Positions 7,104 through 16,084 of a stretch of 51,441 nt of DNA are shown one piece after another (positions within the stretch are counted from its first letter, which is position 1; each line of letters begins with the position of its first letter). Below the pieces are notes generated by a model. The model was given only the letters and a program-made list of their open reading frames with translations. It was not told the origin of the DNA and did no database searches. Source of the DNA: Pseudobacteroides sp035370245 (GTDB lineage Bacteria; Bacillota; Clostridia; Acetivibrionales; DSM-2933); the NCBI GenBank assembly GCA_035370245.1, contig DAOOVO010000018.1:1-51441 (forward strand), given 5' to 3'. A program made the translations under genes and the position numbers.

Positions 7104-10100
7104 ATGAAATATTCTGCCGCTAAATACGGAATGATCATAGACCTCGATAAATGTATAGGCTGTTATGCATGTCAGGTGATCTGCCGGAAGGAACATAATT
7201 TTCCGCATGGGGCAGACCGACTGAAAGTACATATACAGGACACCGGTACTTATCCGACTTTAACGCGACTCTTCCTTCCAGTTTTATGCAATCATTGCGA
7301 AAAACCAACCTGTGTGGAGTATTGCGGCAACAATGCACTTTATTCCACGGAGCACGGGATTGTCAGATATGATGCCGAAGCGTGCAATCATTGCCTTCAC
7401 TGCCTGAAAGTATGCGTGCCCGGATCCATCATATATCAGAATAAAGCCGGTTTATTAAGTAAGTGTGATTTTTGTTTCGAAAGATTGCAACATGGGTTAC
7501 AACCCGCATGTGTCCTTGGCTGTATGGCAAAAGCATTACACTTCGGGGAATTGAATCATAGAGAAAGCGGGATAATGCAGATTCTGCAAGCTAATCGAGG
7601 TTTTTTGTATGTACAGAAAGCGCTTGCTTCTAATTTACCAAAAGTGTTTTTTCTGCAAAGAGGCAAGAACCGATATGCATCGTTAACCAAGGCAGATATT
7701 TCTTTATACAATTTTCAATTTACTGATTCAACCGTCTTGCATTTAAATGAGGACAAGCAGACTTTCACGCAGAAATGCATTAATACAGTCGATCTTATGT
7801 GTCCCGCGGAATGCAATATAAGCGTATTTGTTGAAGGGGGAGTAGCCAGGAAAATTTACGGTAATCCGCAATCGCTCAATAACCAGGGAACAATCTGCGC
7901 AAAGGGAGCTGCCGGACTCGAACTTGTTTATTCTCCGTTACGCATAAAAACGCCACTTGTAAGAATAGGTGAACGTGGAGACGAAAAATGGCAGGAGGTT
8001 TCCTGGGAATCGGCATTAAAGCAGATTGCTGCAAAACTTCTTGCAATAAAAAAGAAATACGGTGCAGAATCTGTCATCCTCGATTGTGGTGATCTGACGG
8101 ATGCTGAGCCTTATATGATGTTGTTCCATGCCTTCGGTACTCCTCATACATACACTCATAGTGCCATTTGCGACACGAACCGCCGATGGGGCTCCAAGTT
8201 ACTAATGGGAGATGAAAGACCTTTACCGGACATTCAGCGCCCGCTTCTGCTCAATAACCACAATAATACATTATATTTTAAAACAGAGCATGACATAAAG
8301 CTTCTGATTAATGTAGGATCCAATCCACTTGTGGCTACACGTTTCAATTACATGTCCCGTGGTATTCCGGAAGCACAGTTGGCCAATCAAATGTATTATG
8401 TGGTCATCGATCCCGCCTTTACCAATTCGGCAGCAAAAGCTAATCTTTGGCTACCAATCGTGCCGGGCACAGATGCGGAATTATTAGCCTGTCTGCTCTT
8501 GTACATCATCACTCATGATGAGCCGGGGAACAAACAGGCATCTTATATAGATCATCATTTTATAGAAAACTATACAGTCGGCTGGGAGAATTTTAAGCAG
8601 GACTTTCTTGCTCAGGCAGAGCAGCGGGATGAAACAAACGGACTCTTGTATTTCTCGCCAGAGTGGGGAGCGGATAAAACAGGGATTGCAGCAGATGAAA
8701 TCAAGCGCCTTGCGCATTTAATGGGAATTACCAAACCGGCAGCTATAGAAGTAGGTATGCACGGGGGCGCTCATCATCTGGCAGGCGACCTTACTTCTAC
8801 CTTGGCGAACGTATTATGTGCGATTACCGGGAACATAGATGTACCCGGTGGGCTAGTTTTTTCCGGAGCGGTTAAGCCTGCACTCGACTTAATAAGCCGA
8901 AAAATAAATGGTGATCGCAAGATAACTCGGGTTGTAGCCGGCGAGATCCGACAGGGCACATATCAGCAGTTGCATAAAGATATATATGGTGATTATCCTC
9001 TTGCTTGGAAAGGCGTATTAAGTACTATTCCTCGCAATATTCTTGACGGTGTTACCCTGAAAAGAGGGCCTTTCAATGGTTACTCTTACCCCATTAAAGC
9101 ATTTATCAACCGGACAGGCAACCCTGTGTATACTGGAGGAAACACCGACGAGTGGATAAAGGCTTTGACGGCTGTCCAAGATGGAGAGTACCTGGTGGAT
9201 ATCATTGTTCATATTGACACCCATATCAACGAAACAGGTAAATATGCCGACTTTATTTTGCCTGAGTGCAGTTATCTGGAAAAGATGGGATTGAGTGACC
9301 AATACACCATCAATCCCGAAATTGCATTGCGAGAGCGTGTTATTGCGCCGCAGCATGAATCCAAGTCACCGTTTTGGATTATGCAGAAGTTAGCCAAAGC
9401 GCTGGTCGTGGCCGGGGATACAGATATTAATGAAAGCATGTTTACCTGTTACCAGACGGAAGAAGATTTACTAAATATACAGCTTCGCAAATGCCCAGGG
9501 TTAAGGAATATTGGACGACCGCTTCCTTACCCACAATATCCTGAAGGAGCCTTAATTGAAGGAGTACCAGAAAATCCGAATGTTTATTTTAACGGAGAGC
9601 TTATACGGAAGGGTGAAGCACTAACAGTAGAGTGGCTAAGGAAAAACGGTGGACGGGCAGCTTGGCCTGCTAGTTATTACAGATACCGTTGCAACAAAGA
9701 GGAAAAACCCTCGGGATATTTACCTTTGACCGATTCAGGAAAATTTGAATTCAATTTTCATTATATTACCGAACTAAATAAAAAAATGGATTGCTGCTAT
9801 CAAACAACCTTTTTATGGAAAGAAAACAACAGTCAATTTGTAGAGACCCTGAAACAAGAATATCCATTCCATCTTATCACCGGTAGAACACACCAGACCG
9901 GCACTATGTCACAGATTTGCATTTCCCTATCCGATCTTGAAACAGAAGCAAATAAAAAACTGGATGATGTATCCGCTATTCTTTTGCATAAACAAAATAA
10001 AAATAAAGGCGAATTAGAAGAGGATGCTACTATAGCCATCCCGGTTTTTTTAATTAATGAAAAAGACGGAGAAAAACTGGGAATTCGTACAGGTGAGATA

Positions 10101-10367
10101 ATCCGGCTTGAAAATCCAAACGGCAAATACATTAGGGGAAAAGCATTTCTTTCTCCAGGTATAAAATCTGGGGTTATAAAAACAACTTTTGGTTCGGGCG
10201 GAAGGAAAGCAACGGGAATTGGTCTTTTTTCAGAGGCGGCTTCATTTACACCGAATATTAATACGTTATATGACTCGAGTGCTATAAATCAGGTTACCGG
10301 CATGCCGGCCTTTGGAGATATAATGGTTAAAATTGTAAAAGAGTCGGAAGAGAGGAAGAGTGAGTGA
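7104..10367 (+). CDS. Ferredoxin/molybdopterin oxidoreductase fusion (PsrA/PhsA-like)
   Basis: This 1087-residue protein joins two parts usually encoded separately. Residues 1 to about 170 form a DmsB/PsrB-type electron-transfer domain with four Cys clusters ('CIGCYACQVIC', 'CNHCEKPTCVEYC', 'CNHCLHCLKVC', 'CDFCFERL'). Residues from about 230 form a molybdopterin catalytic subunit with its own Cys-rich Fe-S motif ('CPAEC...ICAKG'), a 'THSAICDTNR' motif whose Cys is the likely Mo ligand, as in polysulfide/thiosulfate reductases, and a C-terminal molydopterin-binding domain. No Tat signal is visible, so it should be cytoplasmic. Molybdenum cofactor genes at 36-45 kb could serve it. The substrate is unknown; sulfur-compound or other two-electron reduction is possible. 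Confidence 0.8.
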   Translation: MKYSAAKYGMIIDLDKCIGCYACQVICRKEHNFPHGADRLKVHIQDTGTYPTLTRLFLPVLCNHCEKPTCVEYCGNNALYSTEHGIVRYDAEACNHCLHCLKVCVPGSIIYQNKAGLLSKCDFCFERLQHGLQPACVLGCMAKALHFGELNHRESGIMQILQANRGFLYVQKALASNLPKVFFLQRGKNRYASLTKADISLYNFQFTDSTVLHLNEDKQTFTQKCINTVDLMCPAECNISVFVEGGVARKIYGNPQSLNNQGTICAKGAAGLELVYSPLRIKTPLVRIGERGDEKWQEVSWESALKQIAAKLLAIKKKYGAESVILDCGDLTDAEPYMMLFHAFGTPHTYTHSAICDTNRRWGSKLLMGDERPLPDIQRPLLLNNHNNTLYFKTEHDIKLLINVGSNPLVATRFNYMSRGIPEAQLANQMYYVVIDPAFTNSAAKANLWLPIVPGTDAELLACLLLYIITHDEPGNKQASYIDHHFIENYTVGWENFKQDFLAQAEQRDETNGLLYFSPEWGADKTGIAADEIKRLAHLMGITKPAAIEVGMHGGAHHLAGDLTSTLANVLCAITGNIDVPGGLVFSGAVKPALDLISRKINGDRKITRVVAGEIRQGTYQQLHKDIYGDYPLAWKGVLSTIPRNILDGVTLKRGPFNGYSYPIKAFINRTGNPVYTGGNTDEWIKALTAVQDGEYLVDIIVHIDTHINETGKYADFILPECSYLEKMGLSDQYTINPEIALRERVIAPQHESKSPFWIMQKLAKALVVAGDTDINESMFTCYQTEEDLLNIQLRKCPGLRNIGRPLPYPQYPEGALIEGVPENPNVYFNGELIRKGEALTVEWLRKNGGRAAWPASYYRYRCNKEEKPSGYLPLTDSGKFEFNFHYITELNKKMDCCYQTTFLWKENNSQFVETLKQEYPFHLITGRTHQTGTMSQICISLSDLETEANKKLDDVSAILLHKQNKNKGELEEDATIAIPVFLINEKDGEKLGIRTGEIIRLENPNGKYIRGKAFLSPGIKSGVIKTTFGSGGRKATGIGLFSEAASFTPNINTLYDSSAINQVTGMPAFGDIMVKIVKESEERKSE

Positions 10368-11869
10368 TGGATAAAGATAATCCAATTATAGAAATTAAGA
10401 ATGTTAGCAAGTGGTATAGCGATGTTCAGGTTTTGAAAGATATCAATCTGGAAGTATATAACGGAGAAGTGTTGGCTATTATAGGCCCAAGTGGGTCCGG
10501 CAAAAGCACTTTGCTAAAGATAATCAACGGACTGGAGAGCATCCAGGCCGGTGAGGTGTTGATAAATAATGAGCTTTACAATTCTAAAAATTGTAAAGGA
10601 CACAATAGAAAAAGACGGACAGATATCGGCATGGTATTTCAGCAATTCAATCTTTACCCGCATATGACTGTACTTGAAAATGTGACGCTTGCTTTAAGAA
10701 AAGTAAAAAAAATGACTAAGGAGAAAGCTTTGGAGATTGCGATTCCAATGCTGCACAAAGTGGGCCTCGAACATAAAAGTCATTCTTATCCGGCTCAGTT
10801 GTCGGGAGGAGAACAGCAGCGTGTAGCTATTGCACGGAGTCTGGCTATGCAGCCGAAAGTAATGTTGTTTGACGAACCGACATCTGCGTTGGATCCGGAA
10901 TTGATTAATGAAGTACTTGATACTATTGTCCAGCTCTCAAAAGATGGAATGACCATGGTTATAGTTACACATGAATTGGGATTCGCACGCCGTGTAGCCA
11001 ACCGCATAGCTTTCCTTGACAAGGGCGAGATTATTGAAATCGATAAACCGCATAATATTATGTTCCGCCCCAAAAAGGACCGCACTAAAATGTTTATGAA
11101 AAAAGTTTATAACGAAAAATCGAGATTGTACTTTATCAAAAAATCTAATACCATCAATATAGGTATAGTGGATAACGCTCCACCTATGTGTTTTAGAAAA
11201 AATGCGAATGAAGTGGTCGGCTTTGATGTGGATTTGGCACATAGCATTGCAAAACGCTTGAATGTCTCCTTGAATCTTCAATTGATAAATAACAAGCAAC
11301 GGATTGAGTACATCCTAACCAATAAAATAGATGCTTGTATCGCCAAATTGAATCATACCAAATCTCGCGATAATTTGATTGACTTTAGCGTTTCTTATCT
11401 TCAGGACTGTAAAAAAATCCTCATGCATAAGGAGGATATAGGCCCAGTAAGCGAACTGGCAGGCAAAAATATTGCTTACACTATTGACACAAGTACGGCA
11501 ATTGAAATAGAAAACTGCTTTGCAAAACTAAATTGGCCCAAACCGAACTTTATTGCTTATCCGTCAGAAGAGCAGGCGTATAATGCTATGAAGCAAAAGC
11601 AGGTTATCGGATATGCAAGTGATGAAATAATTATAAATCATTTTCTGAACAACGAAGCTGAGCGTTCCAAATTTCAATATCATCCTCAAGTATGTTGTTA
11701 TTCGTACTTTTGCGTTGGTGTTTCTGAAAATGATTCCGAGTGGTTAAATGAAATAAACAATATCCTGCTTGACATCTACAATTCCGGCGAATATGAGAAG
11801 ATTTTTTACAAGTGGTTTAAGGTACATGGTAAGAAATTTTTACGTCCGTTCGAAAGATGGGCAAATTAA
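10367..11869 (+). CDS. ABC transporter ATPase fused to a substrate-binding domain
   Basis: Residues 1-245 are a GlnQ/HisP-type ATPase with Walker A 'GPSGSGKST', Q-loop 'GMVFQQFNLYPH', signature 'LSGGEQQRVAIARSL', Walker B 'VMLFDEPTSALDP' and H-loop 'VTHE'. Residues from about 255 to 500 form a type 3 substrate-binding domain ('NAPPMCF', 'GFDVDLAHSIAKRLN', 'KLNHTKSRDNLIDF') with no signal peptide. The binding domain should therefore be in the cytoplasm, unlike its lipoprotein cousin at 6065. It may sense internal ligand and gate transport. The start overlaps the previous stop by one base (TGATG), showing tight coupling. The fusion is uncommon and appears intact. Confidence 0.85.
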   Translation: MDKDNPIIEIKNVSKWYSDVQVLKDINLEVYNGEVLAIIGPSGSGKSTLLKIINGLESIQAGEVLINNELYNSKNCKGHNRKRRTDIGMVFQQFNLYPHMTVLENVTLALRKVKKMTKEKALEIAIPMLHKVGLEHKSHSYPAQLSGGEQQRVAIARSLAMQPKVMLFDEPTSALDPELINEVLDTIVQLSKDGMTMVIVTHELGFARRVANRIAFLDKGEIIEIDKPHNIMFRPKKDRTKMFMKKVYNEKSRLYFIKKSNTINIGIVDNAPPMCFRKNANEVVGFDVDLAHSIAKRLNVSLNLQLINNKQRIEYILTNKIDACIAKLNHTKSRDNLIDFSVSYLQDCKKILMHKEDIGPVSELAGKNIAYTIDTSTAIEIENCFAKLNWPKPNFIAYPSEEQAYNAMKQKQVIGYASDEIIINHFLNNEAERSKFQYHPQVCCYSYFCVGVSENDSEWLNEINNILLDIYNSGEYEKIFYKWFKVHGKKFLRPFERWAN

Positions 11870-11895
11870 TTATTTTATTAATTATGGAGTGGGTT

Positions 11896-12624
11896 ATGTA
11901 TTACGAATTTGAATGGCAAAAAATTTTAAGCGGACAATATCTGCAATGGTTATTGCAGGGATTTCAGATTTCAATAAGTTTGATGCTTCTATCCTCGCTG
12001 ATTGCTGTTGTGCTTGGGATTTTGCTTACTTTCGGACAGTTATCGAGATATCGTGTGATCCGCTTTATTTCTTTTATTTATATAGAGTTGTGCCGAAACA
12101 TTCCGACTCTTATCTGGATGCTGTTTTTTTACTATGTGCTGCCGGAGTTTTTTTCCGAACCTGTAAAAACAATGCTCAACACCAATCCGGCTCTGAATTA
12201 TTGGGCTGCAATCGCAGGTTTATCTGTCAGCAGCAGCGGTTATATTAGTGAAATTCTGCGAGGAGGAATATCGGGAGTTTCCAAGGAACAGATTTTTGCC
12301 GCTTATACTCTGGGGCACTCTCGTTGGGAGGTCTGGAAATATATTATTTGGCCGCAGGCTATACGCATTAGTTTTCCGCCTCTTGTTTCCCGGCTTATCC
12401 ACAATATGAAAAACAGTTCCTTGGCTTTGGCACTATCGGTACACGAAATTCTCTGGGCTATCCAGCAGATTGAATCCATTACATTCCGAGGTATAGAGGT
12501 GACAATTATAGCAACGCTTTTCTTCTTAACTATTAATTATGTCGCCAGCCTTTTGGCCTTGTTAGCGGAAAAAAGTTTTTATCCGATGAAAAATAAAGAA
12601 AAGAAGGTGAAGTGTGTTGGCTGA
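11896..12624 (+). CDS. Amino acid-type ABC transporter permease
   Basis: A 242-residue His/Glu/Gln-type permease with several hydrophobic segments and the EAA loop ('AAYTLGHSRWEVWKYIIWPQAIRISFPPL') that contacts the ATPase. The ATG at 11896 is chosen because a GGAG site lies 6 bases upstream; earlier Met codons have none. Its 3' end overlaps the next permease gene by 11 bases, indicating co-translation as a heterodimeric channel. Confidence 0.85.
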   Translation: MYYEFEWQKILSGQYLQWLLQGFQISISLMLLSSLIAVVLGILLTFGQLSRYRVIRFISFIYIELCRNIPTLIWMLFFYYVLPEFFSEPVKTMLNTNPALNYWAAIAGLSVSSSGYISEILRGGISGVSKEQIFAAYTLGHSRWEVWKYIIWPQAIRISFPPLVSRLIHNMKNSSLALALSVHEILWAIQQIESITFRGIEVTIIATLFFLTINYVASLLALLAEKSFYPMKNKEKKVKCVG

Positions 12625-13318
12625 TATCCTGAATCATATAAAAATGTTTTTGGTAGGTCCTTTTCCGCATGGCCCTTTAGGTGGTCTTGCCATAAATATT
12701 TTCCTTGCTGTTATTACTATGGTCTCAGGGTTTATTTTAGGTCTATTTTTAGCTTTAGGCCGAATTTCCCAAAATACTGTCATCAGACGGATTGTCATGT
12801 GTTTGATTGAAAACACCCGAGCCTTGCCTTTGTTGCTGATAGTTTTCTGGTTCCATTTTGTTATCCCTCTTTTTGCAGGCAGACCGTTACCAAATCTTTT
12901 GAGCGCTTATTTTTCGCTTACTTTTTATTCTGCTGTAAATCAGGCTGAGATTTTCCGGGGCGGGCTTATGAACATGAACAAAGGACAGTGGGAAGTTGCT
13001 TTTTCCACAGGCTTATCACGCTGTCAATGCATTATATACGTTATCCTGCCTCAGGTGCTGAGGATGATGCTGCCATCCTTTGTCGGATTTTTTATTTCGC
13101 TCTTCAAAGACACTTCGGTTATATATATTATTGGTATTATAGATTTAACTCAGATGGGAAAAATGCTTAGTCAGCGGGAACCGGATAAGATTATATTTTC
13201 ATATGTGATGGTAGCAATTTTGTATTTTATTTTCTGCTTTATACTTTCATTAGCTTCTAAAAGGTGGGAGAGAAAACAGCTAAAATGGGCTAACGGTAGT
13301 ATAAGCAGTACGGTTTAA
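12614..13318 (+). CDS. Amino acid-type ABC transporter permease, second subunit
   Basis: A 234-residue permease paralogous to the one before it, with several predicted membrane helices and the EAA-type loop ('VAFSTGLSRCQCIIYVILPQVLRMMLPS'). The start is GTG (12614), or TTG three bases on, behind an AAGGTG site inside the upstream gene. With the lipoprotein, the ATPase fusion and the first permease it completes an importer. The insertion of the oxidoreductase gene among the transporter genes suggests that its substrate or product is the transported ligand. Confidence 0.82.
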   Translation: MLADILNHIKMFLVGPFPHGPLGGLAINIFLAVITMVSGFILGLFLALGRISQNTVIRRIVMCLIENTRALPLLLIVFWFHFVIPLFAGRPLPNLLSAYFSLTFYSAVNQAEIFRGGLMNMNKGQWEVAFSTGLSRCQCIIYVILPQVLRMMLPSFVGFFISLFKDTSVIYIIGIIDLTQMGKMLSQREPDKIIFSYVMVAILYFIFCFILSLASKRWERKQLKWANGSISSTV

Positions 13319-13369
13319 CTGGGCATGCATACAAATATTTTATAAAAATTAAAGTATATATAAAACTGT

Positions 13370-13402
13370 TGCAATATACAATAATTTCTGATAACATATA
13401 AT
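13370..13402 (+). promoter_or_regulatory. Candidate promoter ahead of the biosynthetic block
   Basis: TTGCAA, a 17-base spacer and TAACAT followed by ATAAT lie in the 279-base gap (13319-13597) between the transporter genes and the PP-loop gene. The rest of the gap is AT-rich with no gene and no strong terminator. This is a weak visual match. Confidence 0.3.
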
Positions 13403-13597
13403 CTAAAAGAACAATGTTCCTGAGTTTACTCAATAACAGTAATTGTGTGGATTATCAAATGGTGTTGTAGAAGAGAATAGAGTATATGAAATGGACAGCT
13501 AAAAGAAAGATAAAGAAATTGGTGTAATAAGTGGAAGCTATTACGATAAAGTGGTGGAGTAAAACTATTATTATATTAAGAATTAGGGGGAACAAAC

Positions 13598-14566
13598 ATG
13601 TTTGAACAAAAGTATGAAAAATTCTTAAAAACAGTAAATGATTATGACTTAATTCCAAAGGAAATTGAAAAAGTTGCAATAGCAATGTCGGGTGGAAAGG
13701 ATGCACAAGTACTTGCAGCTTTTTTGCTTGAATATAAGAAAAGGGAAAGACCTGACCTTGAATTGGAGATAGTGACTGTTGCTGCTCCCAGATGGAAATA
13801 TAGGCCTGATGAATTTTTTGCATCTGATGAAAGCAAAAAGGATTACATAAATGAGCAAATGAAAGCTATTAATGAGACGAAAGAATTTTGGGAAAAGAAG
13901 GGTGTACCGTATACTTATGTGCATACCGTGCCTGGAATTACTGAAGATATGCTTATGAAGGCATCAAAGCCATGTGTATGGTGTTTCTTTGGCCTATATA
14001 GAGCTTTGTGCAAATATCTTGAGGATGAGTACAAAAAAGGAAAGAAAATTACATTGGCTACAGGATTAACGAAGTTTGACTTGCTCTATGTATTGGAGTC
14101 TTTAATTATCAGGTCGGGAGGAAAGACTTGGGAGTATGATAAAGTGTATAACCCAAAAAGGTATTACTTTAATAGAATGCAACTATCTTGGTTTAGTCCC
14201 TATCCTAAAATAAAAATTGGAATTCCAAACACAGATATTTATAAAATAACTCCTATTATAAACCTTACTGACAATGAGACTAGGGAGCTGGCAAATAAAA
14301 TGGGTTTGCCAAGAATTCCCGATCCTTGTCATAAGCTTTTTGGAGATAAATATGAATCTGATAAAAGACATTTTGACAGATATTTGGCCGGTACGACCTC
14401 AGAGGATATAAACATTGACCATGTAAATAGCGGGTTCTTTTCCGAATATCAAAGCTTACTGGATACTTTCACAAGAGTAGGTGTTCTTCCGCCTGTTGAA
14501 GAAATTGACAACATTTTATATGAAGGGCTTTACAATGAATCATTAACATCAGTTTTTAAAGATTAA
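13598..14566 (+). CDS. PP-loop (N-type ATP pyrophosphatase) enzyme, TtcA-like
   Basis: This 322-residue protein carries the PP-loop 'AMSGGKDA' (Ser about 31) that activates a substrate by adenylation. Three Cys are placed as in TtcA/TtuA-type sulfur transferases: C126 and C129 (K-P-C-V-W-C) and C244 (D-P-C-H-K), possibly a [4Fe-4S] site. Known relatives thiolate tRNA, and members of the wider superfamily act in thioamide formation in some natural-product pathways. Here it begins a biosynthetic block rather than a tRNA locus, so a sulfur-transfer or amide-forming step on a small molecule is plausible. The ATG follows AGGGGG. Confidence 0.72.
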   Translation: MFEQKYEKFLKTVNDYDLIPKEIEKVAIAMSGGKDAQVLAAFLLEYKKRERPDLELEIVTVAAPRWKYRPDEFFASDESKKDYINEQMKAINETKEFWEKKGVPYTYVHTVPGITEDMLMKASKPCVWCFFGLYRALCKYLEDEYKKGKKITLATGLTKFDLLYVLESLIIRSGGKTWEYDKVYNPKRYYFNRMQLSWFSPYPKIKIGIPNTDIYKITPIINLTDNETRELANKMGLPRIPDPCHKLFGDKYESDKRHFDRYLAGTTSEDINIDHVNSGFFSEYQSLLDTFTRVGVLPPVEEIDNILYEGLYNESLTSVFKD

Positions 14567-14571
14567 GGATT

Positions 14572-14612
14572 CTAAGGTTATTGCAGGACAATTTGATGAA
14601 GCAGGCATAACC
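14572..14612 (+). terminator. Possible weak terminator or leader hairpin
   Basis: AAGGTTAT pairs with ATAACCTT across about 27 bases containing a further TGC/GCA pair, between the PP-loop and KAS III-like genes. The T-run is poor ('TATTAGT'), so it is at best a weak terminator or pause site. Confidence 0.3.
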
Positions 14613-14754
14613 TTATTAGTCTGATACTGGATAACCTGTAAAGTATTTTATATTTTTATATATTCCATCGCTATAATATAAGCCATTAGTTTTAAACAAA
14701 ACTGAATTGAGGATGCAGAGTGTCCTGCATTTGAAGTGGGAAAATGGAGTGTAT

Positions 14755-15738
14755 ATGATAATGGAAAATGAAACGTATATAAAATATATTGATTATTATC
14801 TGCCGGAGAACTATATAACTGTAGATGATGTATTTTCAAGCCTGGATGCTAAAATTTTCGAAGAAAAAAATATAGATAGAGATATATTTTGTTCAAAGTT
14901 CAAAAAAGAAACTAGACTAGACAAAATCTCCGTATTAAAAAAAGAGGATGATTTGGCTTCAATAGTTTTTGGCATGGTGGATAAATTATTAAAGGAAACA
15001 AGAATTAATCCGCAGGAAATAGATTATTTGGTTTGCGGAAACGAGGTTTTGCTGAGGCACAATAATGCTTCGATTGTCCACTATATCCAAAAAGCGTTTG
15101 ATTTTGAGAAATCTACGATTATACCTTTATTGCAACCATGTGCGGCATCACTATTTGCCATGGGGCTCTCAAAAAGCCTGCTGGATGAGGAAAAAAAGAA
15201 TATGCTTATTCTGACTGCTTGTAAATGGGAGCAGATCGAAGAAAGATTTATTGATTTTACCATACGAGGTGACGGTATAGGTCTTTTATTAGTTGGCAGT
15301 GATACCGGCTTGTTAAAAATTACAGGTTGGAATTCATGTAATTTGGGTGATTCAAGTTACAATAAAATAGAAAATAAAGCTCAAGGTCAGGATTTCCGGG
15401 GCGGAATGATAAGTCGGGGAGTTTCTTTTATTGAAGAAACTTTAAGAAAATTTAACCTGGAAAAAGATGAGATTGAAAAAGTGATTGTTCCGAATGTGCG
15501 CTATGATGTCTACTATGATGTATATAGTCATTATTTAAGAATGAACCCAAAATTATTTTATTTGGATAATGTTTCTAACGGCGGTCACATTTGTGACATT
15601 GATATTGTCAGAAACCTAAAAGATTATTTGCAAAACAGAAAAGAGACCAAGAAGCATAGTATTATTTTGTATACTCCGGATGTAGAAAGAACTTTTGATG
15701 TAAATTATCATTTAGTATTGTTAAATAATGCTACATAA
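14755..15738 (+). CDS. KAS III-like condensing or acyltransfer enzyme
   Basis: A thiolase-fold protein of 327 residues related to 3-oxoacyl-ACP synthase III. The likely nucleophile is C129 in 'LLQPCAASLFAMG'. The usual catalytic His of the P-H motif appears as Asn ('IVPNVRYD', about residue 247), and the Asn region reads 'NVSNGGHICD', so a His may have moved there. It may therefore be a non-decarboxylating acyltransferase rather than a true KAS III. The start is set at ATG 14755 behind GGAG. An acyl carrier protein gene follows by 30 bases and is its likely partner. Confidence 0.7.
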   Translation: MIMENETYIKYIDYYLPENYITVDDVFSSLDAKIFEEKNIDRDIFCSKFKKETRLDKISVLKKEDDLASIVFGMVDKLLKETRINPQEIDYLVCGNEVLLRHNNASIVHYIQKAFDFEKSTIIPLLQPCAASLFAMGLSKSLLDEEKKNMLILTACKWEQIEERFIDFTIRGDGIGLLLVGSDTGLLKITGWNSCNLGDSSYNKIENKAQGQDFRGGMISRGVSFIEETLRKFNLEKDEIEKVIVPNVRYDVYYDVYSHYLRMNPKLFYLDNVSNGGHICDIDIVRNLKDYLQNRKETKKHSIILYTPDVERTFDVNYHLVLLNNAT

Positions 15739-15768
15739 AATAAAAACTTTATTTGAGGGGACTTTATT

Positions 15769-16020
15769 ATGATATTTAAAAGCAATTATGAGAAAGTGGT
15801 TATTAGTATTTTAAAAGAAATTGCATCAGATGAAAACATAAATAAAGATACTAATATTCAAAAAGATATATATATTGATTCAATGGGATGGCTTCAATTT
15901 CTCATAAAGCTTGAAAAAAAACTTAAATGCAATATTGAGCCAAATTTCCTCGCTAAAGGCAATTATGAAACAGTAGAAGACCTTGTCAATGGTATAAAAA
16001 GCTATATTGACTCAAAATAA
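15769..16020 (+). CDS. Acyl carrier protein
   Basis: An 83-residue carrier protein with the four-helix ACP pattern and the phosphopantetheine site at S38 ('IYIDSMGWLQFL'). The D-S-M motif with a following Trp differs slightly from the housekeeping DSL. It lies between the KAS III-like enzyme and the AMP-forming ligase, an arrangement that fits loading of an activated acid onto this carrier. The ATG follows GAGGGG. Confidence 0.85.
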   Translation: MIFKSNYEKVVISILKEIASDENINKDTNIQKDIYIDSMGWLQFLIKLEKKLKCNIEPNFLAKGNYETVEDLVNGIKSYIDSK

Positions 16021-16084
16021 TGTATTTTAAATATAATGTTTACATTATTAATGCCATAATTAATGCCATAGAAGGTGAAAATCT

